A DNA stretch of 64,000 nucleotides from Terriglobia bacterium. GTDB lineage: Bacteria; Acidobacteriota; Terriglobia; Bryobacterales; UBA6623. The DNA lies in assembly GCA_009841225.1 (NCBI GenBank), contig VXMF01000055.1, forward strand, positions 1 to 64,000, given 5' to 3'. Below the pieces are notes generated by a model, which was not told where the DNA came from, made no database searches, and saw only the letters and a list, made by a program, of their open reading frames with translations. This document shows, in pieces, positions 1 to 8,996 of the stretch. Position 1 is the first letter of the stretch. Each line of letters begins with the position of its first letter. The translations under genes were made by a program, and so were the position numbers.

Positions 1-65
1 TTCTTTTTACCACCCTCCACCCCCCACCCCCTATTGCCCCTTGTCGCGGCGGCCCGGACATGTGA

Positions 66-1424
66 AACACATACGGGGGTTGGGGGCAGGGGGTATGCGC
101 CGGAGACGTCGACCAAGACGGCTATATGGACCTGTTTGTCACTAATTGGGGTGCGGACTCCCTATTGCGTAACCTCGGCGGCACGGGCTTCAGCGACGAA
201 GCAGAGCAGCGGGGGCTGGCGGGCGGGCCGGATCGCTGGAGTACCGGCTGCAGCTTTCTCGACTTCGACCGTGACGGGGACTTGGACCTTTTCGTGGCCC
301 ACTACGTGGAGTTCGACCAAGCCACTACCCCGCTGCCGGGCGAAGCCCCTCAATGCGCGTGGAAGGGAGCGCCGATTCCGTGCGGACCGCGCGGCTTGGC
401 CGCCGAATCTATGTCTCTGTTCGCCAACGACGGGTCGGGCTTCTTCGAAGACGTCTCGGTAAGCTCAGGCGTCGCGACAGCGAAGCGCTATCACGGGCTG
501 GGAGTGCTCAGCTCCGATTTCGACAGCGATGGCTGGCCTGACGTCTTCGTGGCCTGCGACTCAACTGCCAACCTGCTTTTTCGCAACGCCGGCGACGGGA
601 CGTTCGAGGAGATCAGCCTCATTTCCGGTGCCGCCTACAACGAGGACGGCCATGAGCAGGCAGGCATGGGCGTGGCAGCCGCGGACTACGACGGCGATGG
701 ACGGAGTGATCTGTTCGTGACCAACTTCGCGGCCGATACTAATACGCTCTATCGAAACACGACCGCAGGTCAGTTCCGTGACGCGACGGTAGTGGCGGGC
801 CTCGCTACGGTGACGGCATTTGTCGGCTGGGGAGCCGAGTTCCTTGATTTCGACCTCGATGGCTGGCCAGACATCTTCGTGGCCAACGGGCACGTTGCGC
901 CGAGCGTGAATGAAGCGGGCATCGGCGAAACCTTCGCCCAGCCGCGCCTGCTGTTCTGGAATCGAGGCGACGGTAAGTTTCATCCGATCTCGACTCAAGC
1001 GGGGAGCGCCTTCAGCACAGCACACCCGTCACGCGGAGCGGCGACGGGCGACCTAGATAACGACGGGGACGAAGAGGTCGTGGTCGTCAATGTCGGCCAG
1101 TCCCCTTCCTTGTTGCAGGATCGCGGCGAGCGATCAGCGAACTGGCTAGCAGTGCGAGCGGTCGCCGCGTGGGGCGGGGACGCCATAGGCGCGCGGGTGA
1201 CAGTCCGGGCAGACGGGTTCCAACGCACTTCGGAAGTTCGGAGCGGAGGCGGGTATTTGTCGCAAAGTGATCTTCGCCTGAACTTTGGCCTAGGAGACCT
1301 GCGTTCGGCGGAGATCGAGATCCTGTGGCCCTCGGGCCTTAGCAGGAGCGCTGGAACCTTTGCGGCTAACCAGATCGTGACGATTTCGGAGCCACGGCAG
1401 TCACCTGCCGCCAGCACTCCATGA
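66..1424 (+). CDS. CRTAC1/UnbV-type FG-GAP repeat protein, 5' end disrupted
   Basis: Likely extracytoplasmic beta-propeller of the CRTAC1 (ASPIC/UnbV) family; molecular role unknown. Calcium-loop-like FG-GAP blades recur (DVDQDGYMD, DFDRDGDLD, DFDSDGWPD, DYDGDGRSD, DFDLDGWPD, DLDNDGDEE). The C-terminal ~90 residues, from about NWLAVRAV to LWPSG, are the ASPIC/UnbV domain. The first ATG is at 126, but the family motif GWGQGV, leading into DVDQDG, is encoded just upstream and the frame is open back to 66. An in-frame TGA at 63-65 and the cytosine-rich first 65 bases, which do not resemble the family, mean the N-terminus and signal peptide are missing. The window edge probably lies inside the gene or in poor sequence. 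In related bacteria such genes often sit beside TPR or multiheme cytochrome genes; one of each occurs in this window. Confidence 0.85.
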   Translation, partial: NTYGGWGQGVCAGDVDQDGYMDLFVTNWGADSLLRNLGGTGFSDEAEQRGLAGGPDRWSTGCSFLDFDRDGDLDLFVAHYVEFDQATTPLPGEAPQCAWKGAPIPCGPRGLAAESMSLFANDGSGFFEDVSVSSGVATAKRYHGLGVLSSDFDSDGWPDVFVACDSTANLLFRNAGDGTFEEISLISGAAYNEDGHEQAGMGVAAADYDGDGRSDLFVTNFAADTNTLYRNTTAGQFRDATVVAGLATVTAFVGWGAEFLDFDLDGWPDIFVANGHVAPSVNEAGIGETFAQPRLLFWNRGDGKFHPISTQAGSAFSTAHPSRGAATGDLDNDGDEEVVVVNVGQSPSLLQDRGERSANWLAVRAVAAWGGDAIGARVTVRADGFQRTSEVRSGGGYLSQSDLRLNFGLGDLRSAEIEILWPSGLSRSAGTFAANQIVTISEPRQSPAASTP

Positions 1425-1767
1425 CGCGGGTCTTCGGAAGCAGCCCTACGCCCCGCACCTCCTCTAGCGATAGGTCACAGCTGACACAGATAGTGGCAGC
1501 TACGCTAGTCGAGCCGGTGACTGCGCTCCGCCGCTGATGTCGCCCCCGAGGAGCCAGCTAGGCTCCGACGTCCACAGCTACCGGCGGTGCTCGACGGGTG
1601 CTGCCGTGCCCCTGCCCCCGGGCGTGTCCCGCGCATCGCGCGGCGTGCGGTCCCGCAAGCGCGCCGCCGCAGTTGAGGCGTGTGTCGGCCGAGCCCGGAT
1701 TGAGCCGCATGAAGACGGACCGGGACTGGTCTAGACCTTGCGGGGGCTGTCGCCGATCGCTGCGCCG
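1425..1767. other. Intergenic, no gene seen
   Basis: This GC-rich stretch lies between two convergent genes. Short open frames exist on both strands, but their arginine- and proline-rich translations look like frame shadows. I see no hairpin with a T-run that would make a convincing bidirectional terminator. Confidence 0.5.
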
Positions 1768-4374
1768 TCACTTCGACGTGGGTACCCTGCTCTGGTACGC
1801 CGAAATGAGCTGCAAGGATATCTTGATATCTTCATCCGAGGGGAGTAAGCCAGACGCCACTCGGAGCGATGCCTCCGCCTTGTCCAGATTCCCCGATCGA
1901 GCGTAGATTATGCCTAGGTTCTTGTGGAGCAGAGCCTTGGTTGGGCACTCGCCGCAGACGTGGATCGCTTCTAGCAGCTGTCCGACCGCCTCAGGCCAGT
2001 CGCGTGCGTCGGCGGAGGCGAGCGCAAAGTTTCCAAGCGTCTCCGCACGATCCGTGATGCGGCGCTCCTCACGGTGCTTTCGGAATCTCTCCTGGAAGGC
2101 AGCGGCTTCCGCCGGGTTGGTATCCCGCAGTGCCCGAGCGAGGTTATAGAGCGCTTGCCCATGATCCGGGTTGACGCCCACGGCGCGTCGCCAATACCCG
2201 ATAGCTGTCTGCATGTCATCGGCTTGGGAATGGTTGAGCCCCAGTTGGTAGAGGGCGTCGGCATCGGAAGGTCGTGCCGAGACGACCTGCTGCAACAGCT
2301 CGCGCGACCGGGCGGCGCTGCCCCGTTGTTTCTCGATCATTGCAAGCAAGTAAACGGCCTCGGCCACACCCGGGGCCATCTCGAATTCCGCACGAGCGTC
2401 TTCGTGTCGGCCCAGGTCATACAGAACGCGGCCCTTGTTGTAACGGGTTGCCGCCGATTCTGGGGCCAATTCGACCGCGGTCGTGAAGGATGCGAGCGCT
2501 CCCTCCAAGTCGTAATGATCGGCCTGCGCTATGCCGAGGTTTAGGTGTGCTTCAGCCGAATTAGGATTGGCTCGGGCAATCTTGGAGAACCTCTCTATGG
2601 CCTCTCCAAGGTGTCCCTGTTTAGCCAGCGCGATGCCCAAGGATGTCTGAATCTCGGTGTCGGTCGGCGCGAGCGAGAGTGCCTCGCGTATCTGGTCCTC
2701 GGCGTCTTGGAGTTGACCTTGATCCGCCAGCACCAGGCCGAGGTTCAAGTGCGCCCTAGCGTAGTTCGGCTTCAACTCGATGGCCCTTCGAAAGAGTTCC
2801 ATGGCACGTTCGGAGCGGCCGTTCCGAGCCACCACAAAGCCGAGGTTGTTCGCGGCTTCGGCGAAGTCGGGGTTCAGCGACAAGGCCCTCTCGAACGCCG
2901 CCTCAGCCTCCTTAACTGTCCCGTCCGCAAGATAGGCCAGCCCGAGATCGTTGTGGGCTTGGTACATCTCGGAATCGAGTTCGACAGCCCGCTCAAGGGC
3001 GCTTCGTTTCCCCTCTTTCTCCCCAAGCCGCCCCAGGGCGATCGAAAGGTTGTAGTAAGTCTCGGCGCTGGTCCCACTGAGATCTAGTGCCGCTCGGTAC
3101 AGCTCCGCCGCGCCCTCGGGATCGCCTTCTCGGAGCTTGTCGTTGCCCCGGTTTGCCAGCATCGAGGCCTCGTTGACCTGTTGGCCGCCCTTCTTGCGCA
3201 GCTCAAATTCTGCAAACTCCCTCCGTGCTGCCTCTGTCTCGTCCAGCCGCAGCAGCACATTGCCGAGTTGGTATTGGATGTCGGCGTTATCCGGACCGAG
3301 CTCTTTTGCTCGCTCTAGGTGCCGCCTCGCCTGTTCGAGTTGCCCTCGGCGCATCAGGACGAAGCCGAGGTTGTAGCGCACATCAGCATGATCTGGATTG
3401 AGCTCGTTGGCCCTCAAGAGCGCACCTTCCGCTTCGTCCAAGCGTCCAAGCTGCCGTAGCGCGACGCCTTGGACGTGCTTGGCATCAAACTCGAAAAAGG
3501 GCTGCGGACGACTCGCGATGTATCGGGTCGCAGCTTGCAACGCCTCACTGTATTTGTGCAGGCGAACGAGAACCTTGGCGAGAGCCAGCCGGGCGGCTTC
3601 GTGGCTGGTCTCGATTGCCAGCGCCTCTCGAAGAGATCGCTCCGCGGCTTCGTAGCGTTCCTGTCGGGCGTATACGGTTCCCAGATTGAAGTGCGCGACC
3701 GCGGCCCGCGAGTGGACCCGCGCAGCGTCCTCCAACACTTCGATGGCTCGCTCAACGAGGTTGCTCTCTGCATACGCTATGCCGAGACTCAGATGGATGT
3801 CTAGATCGTAGGGACGCAGCTGGGCGAGCTGGCGCAGGGGTGGGATGGCCGCCTCCGGTCGACCTGCTGCCATCCAAGCATCTGCCAGAGCTTGCGCTGC
3901 GTCGACCGACTGTGGATCTATTCTCTGGGCAGCGGCGAATTCCCGAGCGGCGACTGCATGATTGCCTGACTCTGCTAGCGCTGTACCGTGAGCCATCCGT
4001 CCCTCGAAGAAATCGGGAGCATTTCGGCTGAGCTCTGCTAGGTGCCGCACAGCCTCCGGCAGATGCCCTCGTTGCATGTGGGCGAGCCCTAGGTTGAACC
4101 TAGACTCAACCGAGTCGGGATCGAGCGTCAGGGCATGGCGAAATGCCGCGACGGCACATGCAGCATCCGACCGCTGTGCGAAGTGCGCTCCGAGAGCGTT
4201 ATAAAGCTCGGCCGAACGTTCTTGTGCCATCGCCTGGCGGGCAGCGGGAGGGGGTTCGCATCCGGCCGGAAGCTGGGCCGATGACGGGAGGCCACAGAGC
4301 GCCGCGATCCCCAGAAGGCAAGCCCCGACAGGGCCAGCCGTCGCAGAGCCTCGTCCGATGCGCGGCATCGTCAA
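1768..4374 (-). CDS. Exported tetratricopeptide-repeat protein
   Basis: An 868-residue TPR solenoid, probably a periplasmic scaffold for protein-protein contacts. The N-terminus has a hydrophobic stretch (GACLLGIAALCGL) consistent with a Sec signal peptide ending near SSAQ. From about residue 55 to the end there are roughly twenty 34-residue repeats with the usual W/L-G-Y-A-P pattern, for example FNLGLAHMQRGHLPEAV, YNLGFVLMRRGQLEQA and NNLGFVVARNGRSERAMELF. No catalytic domain is visible. It converges on the CRTAC1 gene. The family commonly occurs near UnbV-type and cytochrome-TPR genes in Acidobacteriota, but the actual partner here is unknown. Confidence 0.85.
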   Translation of the reverse strand: MTMPRIGRGSATAGPVGACLLGIAALCGLPSSAQLPAGCEPPPAARQAMAQERSAELYNALGAHFAQRSDAACAVAAFRHALTLDPDSVESRFNLGLAHMQRGHLPEAVRHLAELSRNAPDFFEGRMAHGTALAESGNHAVAAREFAAAQRIDPQSVDAAQALADAWMAAGRPEAAIPPLRQLAQLRPYDLDIHLSLGIAYAESNLVERAIEVLEDAARVHSRAAVAHFNLGTVYARQERYEAAERSLREALAIETSHEAARLALAKVLVRLHKYSEALQAATRYIASRPQPFFEFDAKHVQGVALRQLGRLDEAEGALLRANELNPDHADVRYNLGFVLMRRGQLEQARRHLERAKELGPDNADIQYQLGNVLLRLDETEAARREFAEFELRKKGGQQVNEASMLANRGNDKLREGDPEGAAELYRAALDLSGTSAETYYNLSIALGRLGEKEGKRSALERAVELDSEMYQAHNDLGLAYLADGTVKEAEAAFERALSLNPDFAEAANNLGFVVARNGRSERAMELFRRAIELKPNYARAHLNLGLVLADQGQLQDAEDQIREALSLAPTDTEIQTSLGIALAKQGHLGEAIERFSKIARANPNSAEAHLNLGIAQADHYDLEGALASFTTAVELAPESAATRYNKGRVLYDLGRHEDARAEFEMAPGVAEAVYLLAMIEKQRGSAARSRELLQQVVSARPSDADALYQLGLNHSQADDMQTAIGYWRRAVGVNPDHGQALYNLARALRDTNPAEAAAFQERFRKHREERRITDRAETLGNFALASADARDWPEAVGQLLEAIHVCGECPTKALLHKNLGIIYARSGNLDKAEASLRVASGLLPSDEDIKISLQLISAYQSRVPTSK

Positions 4375-4894
4375 CAGTATGGCGCATTCATCCCATATCG
4401 AAGCGCGGGCGTGTCCCCCAAGCTCGAGCTCGGCGGACCCACGAAACGCTGCGTGGCGAGGAAACTTTCCACCAGATAGACTGCGTAGGAATTCGATCAG
4501 AACATCCGGCTGTCCGTTGACTGTGGTTTCCGATCACGCGCGAGTTGCGGTGCGCAAGTCTGCCACAGAACTGGGACGCTGGCGCCTTGAACTGCACGGC
4601 ATTCTCAAGCCCCTAGGACTGCAGGCCGTGAGATGTGCGCCCGCAGCTCCCGCGCGATAACCGGGTGGATCATTCAAGACTGGACTAGAAAATGGCCTCG
4701 CGAATCATGTAGCTATTGACGATCTTGCGGATCTATCGTCCGAGTCCTCGAAGCTCGTTGACAGCATCGGGAAGCGGTGGTATTCTCCTACCGCCCGAGA
4801 AAATTCGGGATCGGCGCGCAGGAGCTACTCACTTCATTTCAAGGGTGGCGAGAGTACGCCGTCGCGAGATCGTGCGATCAGGAGGATCCGCCCC
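4375..4894. other. Divergent intergenic region upstream of the TonB receptor
   Basis: A 520-base non-coding stretch between the divergent TPR and TonB-receptor genes. It contains the predicted receptor promoter at 4758-4786 and the ribosome-binding site AGGAGG at 4880-4885. I see no further gene. Confidence 0.6.
4758..4786 (+). promoter_or_regulatory. Predicted sigma70-like promoter of the Oar-type receptor
   Basis: A perfect -35 hexamer TTGACA (4758-4763), a 17-base spacer and a -10 hexamer TATTCT (4781-4786) precede the receptor start by about 100 bases. Transcription would begin near 4793, giving a ~100-nt leader that ends in AGGAGG nine bases before the ATG. This is prediction from sequence only. 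Confidence 0.5.
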
Positions 4895-7800
4895 ATGCCC
4901 TCACCTACTGCGCTGAGAAATGTGACTGCGTCGCTTGCCATTGCGTTGGCATGCATATTCGTCGTCCTACCCAACCACTTGCCAGCACAGGTGTCTACGG
5001 CCACCATCAACGGCACGGTCCGAGACGCAACCGGCGCTGTCGTCCCAGAGTCCGACCTAGTCCTGCAGAGCGTTGAGACCGGCATCGAGCGCCGGAGCGT
5101 GAGCAACTCGGTCGGCGTGTATACCTTTGTGAGCATCACACCTGGAATCTACGTGCTCTCCGCCACCAAGGAGGGATTCAGGACTAGCTCGCTTCAGCCA
5201 TTCACGCTGGCGGTCAATCAAACCGCAACATTCGACTTTGCATTGGAGATCGGCGCTGTGGCGGAGACCGTGACGGTGGAAGCCGTTGGGGCCGAGGTGC
5301 AGAGTTCGACTGCTGAGCTGGGATCCGTGATGGCGGAGAACCAAGTAGTCGACCTGCCTCTGAACGGCCGCAACTTCACGCAGCTGTTGACGCTCACTCC
5401 CGGCGCATCGCCTATCAGCACTTCGCAGAATCGCGGGGGCTTTGGCAGTTCGGCAATCGGCGAATTCGCGTTTCCGGCGATGAACGGGCAGAGCAATCGA
5501 AGTAACTTCTTCCTTACCGACGGCGTGATCAATCACGGTTCGATGGTAAGCACCTACGCAACTCCGCCGATCATCGACGCGATTCAGGAGTTCAAAGTCC
5601 AGACTCATAATGACCAGGCGGAATTCGGTCAGGGGACTGGAGGGATCGTCAACGTTGTCACAAAATCCGGCACGAATGAACTGCACGGCACGCTCTGGGA
5701 GTTCATTCGCAACGACAACCTTGACTCGCGGAACTTCTTCCGCCGGAACGTGGTGCCTCTCTCCCAGAACATGTATGGAGCGACAGTGGGCGGCCCGGCC
5801 GTCCGCAACAAGACGTTCTTCTTCTTCGCGTGGCAGGGATTTAAGAGGCGTACACCCGCCAACCGCCTGTACCGCGTTCCCACGGACGCGAACCTAATGG
5901 GTGACCACAGCGACTGGCCTGCCCAGATCTACGACCCCCAATCGACACGCGAGGACGCAGCAAGTGGCACGTTCATTCGTGATCCGTTCGCGAACAACAT
6001 GATCCCGCAGAGCCGACTCGATTCGGGATTCGTAAGTTACGCGCAGCAAACCATACCCAAGCCGATCTCTACCGGCGTAGCGGACCGCAATCAGCTCGAC
6101 ACAACGAATTCGTCGCTGGACCAAGACGAATTCAACGTCCGCGGAGATCACAACTTCAGCGCGAACGACATGATTTGGGGGCGCGTTAGCTGGTCGGACC
6201 TCGGTCAAACCGGGTCGGCAGGCCGACAGGGCCTAGGTAGCCTTGTCAACATTAGGACGATGAACATCGGGGCCAGCTGGGTCCATACCTTCAGCCCAAC
6301 GAGCATCCTGCAGTTCCAGTTTGGGCGAACACTGATCAATCGAGACACCGGCAGCTCGTTCACGAGCGAGGTGGATCCCACCAGCTTTGGCTTTGAACCG
6401 CTATTCTGCTGCAGCTTCAGGAGCGACCTAGCCCTGATGCCATCCGTCAATGTGGCGCAGTTCTTCTCAGGCGGAGAGCGCGTCGCCAACAACCGTACCT
6501 CCGACATCTACGCGTACAAGGGGAACTTCACCAAGATCCTTGGCAATCACCAGTTGAAGATTGGTGCCGAGTACAGCACGAATCGACATTTCGGCGTGAC
6601 CAATGATCACAACGTGGCGTTTGTCCCGGCGAACACAGCAGACCCGCAGACCGCCACAGGAGGGAGCCCGCTCGCTTCATGGTTGCTCAACGTGCCCAAC
6701 AATGCCGGACGCCGGGACTTCTTCAAGCGCCTGCATCGTGGTGCGATTGGCGGCTTCTACGTGCAGGACAACTGGAAGGTCACGTCAAAGCTGACGGTCA
6801 ACATTGGCTTGCGATACGACCGGACATGGAGTCCAAGGGTTGGTGACTACGAAGACAGGGGCATTTTCGCTGGGACTCCGGACTTCGAACGGGTCCACGG
6901 CGGTCTGTACGTCATTCAAGCGAAGCCGGATTCGTGCGCCGCACTGCAGTCGGCACCTTGCATACCGACACCAGACGGCAGCTTGCCTGACGAGGTTCGA
7001 GTGTCGCCCACTCAACGGCTCATCGGGGATTGGACGGACAACTGGCAACCGCGAGTCGGAATCGCATATCGGGTCAGCAACCGAACTGCGATTCGCGCGT
7101 CGGGCGGCATCTTCTACGACAGCTGGGCTGGAATGAACCAGATGATGCAGGCTCAGGGTCATACATGGCCGGATGTCGGCCAGCAGCAATCGGGCAACCT
7201 CAATACGCCGACAAGCGGCAACCCGGTCCCCGGCGTCTCGGCAAAGAATCCGTTTCCGGCAGGGCTGCTGCCCGGCCCCACGCCGTTCAACCGCGTGGCT
7301 TGGTACGCAGATCCCAGTGTCAAGAACCAGTACTCAATGCAGTGGAACTTCGGCCTCCAGCACCAACTGGCGGGTGACACCCTTATTTCCGCCAACTACG
7401 TAGGATCGGCGAATCGCCGGGCTCCGCTCGATCATTTCTACAACACGGCAACGACGCCCGGGCCAGGAGATCCCGCCGAGCGTAGCCCATATCCGTTCAT
7501 CGTGCCGACGTTCTGGCAACGGAGTGTGGGGAGAGCCAACTACAACGCCTTCCAGTTTCAATTGACGAAGCGTGCGCGCGCATTCACTTACATGGTGAAC
7601 TACACATGGTCTAAGACGATCAACTTGGCGTGCGACGGATGGTACAACGTCGAAGGGTGCTCCACTCAAACACCGTATGACCATGTCCGCGACAAGGGTG
7701 TAGCTGGCCACGATCTGACGCACATCTTCAATTTCAACTGGGTCTACCGAATTCCGATCGGTCCGGGCATGAAGTCGACCGGAAGCAAGCTTGCCGACTA

Positions 7801-8257
7801 TGTGGTTGGGAATTGGCAGATCAATGGGATCGCAAACCTCTATTCGGGGCGACCCTACCACATCAACGTAAGCGGCGACATTGCCAATACGCGGAACCGA
7901 AACGGGTACATGCGGGCCGATCAAGTAGGGGATCCTCATCTGAGTAATCCCACTCCATCCCGCTGGTTTAACACCGATGCGTTCCGTGCTCCCGCTCCCT
8001 TCACATTCGGCAACTCGGGCAGGCACGCCCTGCGCTCTGACGGGGTAACGAACTTTGACTTGTCCCTGTTCCGAGACTTCCCCTTGCCCGGACGGGAAGG
8101 AATGAAGCTTCAATTCCGTGCCGAGTCGTTCAACGCATTCAACCACGCGGACTTCGCAATCCCAGTCCAGAATCTGAGTCGAAGTAACTTCGGTGTGGTG
8201 ACCGCGACGCAGCGACGCGCACGGCAATTCCAGCTGGGCTTGAAGTTCATCTTCTAG
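4895..8257 (+). CDS. Oar-like TonB-dependent receptor with carboxypeptidase-regulatory domain
   Basis: Outer-membrane receptor of 1120 residues, typical of the very large Oar-type family expanded in Acidobacteriota. Residues 1-32 form a signal peptide ending at LPAQ. Residues ~33-115 form a CarboxypepD_reg-like beta-sandwich (ATINGTVRDATGAVVPES). The plug follows, with the family motif LPLNGRNFTQLLTLTPG and later GGIVNVVTKSGTNELHG. The rest is the beta-barrel, ending in the aromatic outer-membrane signal LGLKFIF. The start is supported by AGGAGG at 4880-4885. The substrate cannot be read from sequence; the sulfatases downstream suggest oligosaccharides or glycopeptides, but that is inference. 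Confidence 0.92.
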   Translation: MPSPTALRNVTASLAIALACIFVVLPNHLPAQVSTATINGTVRDATGAVVPESDLVLQSVETGIERRSVSNSVGVYTFVSITPGIYVLSATKEGFRTSSLQPFTLAVNQTATFDFALEIGAVAETVTVEAVGAEVQSSTAELGSVMAENQVVDLPLNGRNFTQLLTLTPGASPISTSQNRGGFGSSAIGEFAFPAMNGQSNRSNFFLTDGVINHGSMVSTYATPPIIDAIQEFKVQTHNDQAEFGQGTGGIVNVVTKSGTNELHGTLWEFIRNDNLDSRNFFRRNVVPLSQNMYGATVGGPAVRNKTFFFFAWQGFKRRTPANRLYRVPTDANLMGDHSDWPAQIYDPQSTREDAASGTFIRDPFANNMIPQSRLDSGFVSYAQQTIPKPISTGVADRNQLDTTNSSLDQDEFNVRGDHNFSANDMIWGRVSWSDLGQTGSAGRQGLGSLVNIRTMNIGASWVHTFSPTSILQFQFGRTLINRDTGSSFTSEVDPTSFGFEPLFCCSFRSDLALMPSVNVAQFFSGGERVANNRTSDIYAYKGNFTKILGNHQLKIGAEYSTNRHFGVTNDHNVAFVPANTADPQTATGGSPLASWLLNVPNNAGRRDFFKRLHRGAIGGFYVQDNWKVTSKLTVNIGLRYDRTWSPRVGDYEDRGIFAGTPDFERVHGGLYVIQAKPDSCAALQSAPCIPTPDGSLPDEVRVSPTQRLIGDWTDNWQPRVGIAYRVSNRTAIRASGGIFYDSWAGMNQMMQAQGHTWPDVGQQQSGNLNTPTSGNPVPGVSAKNPFPAGLLPGPTPFNRVAWYADPSVKNQYSMQWNFGLQHQLAGDTLISANYVGSANRRAPLDHFYNTATTPGPGDPAERSPYPFIVPTFWQRSVGRANYNAFQFQLTKRARAFTYMVNYTWSKTINLACDGWYNVEGCSTQTPYDHVRDKGVAGHDLTHIFNFNWVYRIPIGPGMKSTGSKLADYVVGNWQINGIANLYSGRPYHINVSGDIANTRNRNGYMRADQVGDPHLSNPTPSRWFNTDAFRAPAPFTFGNSGRHALRSDGVTNFDLSLFRDFPLPGREGMKLQFRAESFNAFNHADFAIPVQNLSRSNFGVVTATQRRARQFQLGLKFIF

Positions 8258-8996
8258 TCGGTCGGCTCGCTCTGGGTTCAAGGCAGTCTAGAGCGGGCCG
8301 CTACGGGGATGCGCGGGATTCCAAGCAGCCCGTGGGCTCTTACGCCGCACTGCCACTCGCCGCCGACGGCTCGCTCAGCGTCGGCTGCGACTGGAAGCCG
8401 CGCGGTGCGGACACGCGCTGATGCAACGGCTCCAGATCGCTCGGCGCCGCGCCGCCAAGCACTTGGGCGTATTTCAACTCCACCGCGCTGAGCGTCCCCA
8501 CGCCGGCTAACTGATCGGCGAAACCTTGCGCCGGCAGGCTTTCTTCAGCTTGCCGTTGTGCCAATAGCTGCGCGGCTAACCGATTTGAGGCAAGGGGTTA
8601 CGCGCCAAACGGAAGGCCCGCAACACCCTGTGGGAAAGGAAGTAGACGCTGCAAGGTTGCGAGAACCGAGCAGTTTCGGTAATTGCTCGTGACGCGTCTC
8701 ACTTGAAAGGTCCTTCCCTCGGCCAGGACTTAGGCGATGTCGCTCGACCGTGGTGCCTGCGCTTGTCAAGCTGGCCTTCATGGTGGATCGTCGGAACATA
8801 TTGCGTGGCGCAGTCATGGCGCGACACAGAATCGCTTCCTGACGGGACCAGACGTGCCTATTGGGGCGTGGACATCTCTCCCATTGGCCTTCTCGCTTGG
8901 CAGGCTTGGTGATCGCTCGCGCTGGAATTGCCTGAGCCAGAGTGGGCACTGTGTCAAGTCTGCCAACCGGCAAAGCCGGTCGGTTAGGATAGGGCG
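8258..8996. other. Long intergenic region with a possible gene remnant and a hairpin
   Basis: This 739-base stretch contains no intact gene that I trust. It holds the possible reverse-strand remnant described separately at 8340-8564 and a stem-loop ACCGGC-AAA-GCCGGT at 8966-8980, only 16 bases before the next start codon. Confidence 0.5.
8340..8564 (-). pseudogene. Possible efflux outer-membrane protein C-terminal remnant
   Basis: The reverse strand encodes an Ala/Gln-rich stretch (AQRQAEESLPAQGFADQLAG, then GTLSAVELKYAQVLGG) ending in a stop. The helical pattern loosely recalls the C-terminal hairpin of NodT/TolC-like efflux lipoproteins. There is no start signal or upstream domain, and the GCG-heavy codon choice looks unlike the neighbours. 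It may instead be a chance frame. Identification is weak. Confidence 0.25.

Noticed and set aside
7334-8281. A 315-residue open frame antisense to the TonB receptor
   Set aside because: It lies opposite conserved barrel sequence, has no family motifs and no ribosome-binding site of note.
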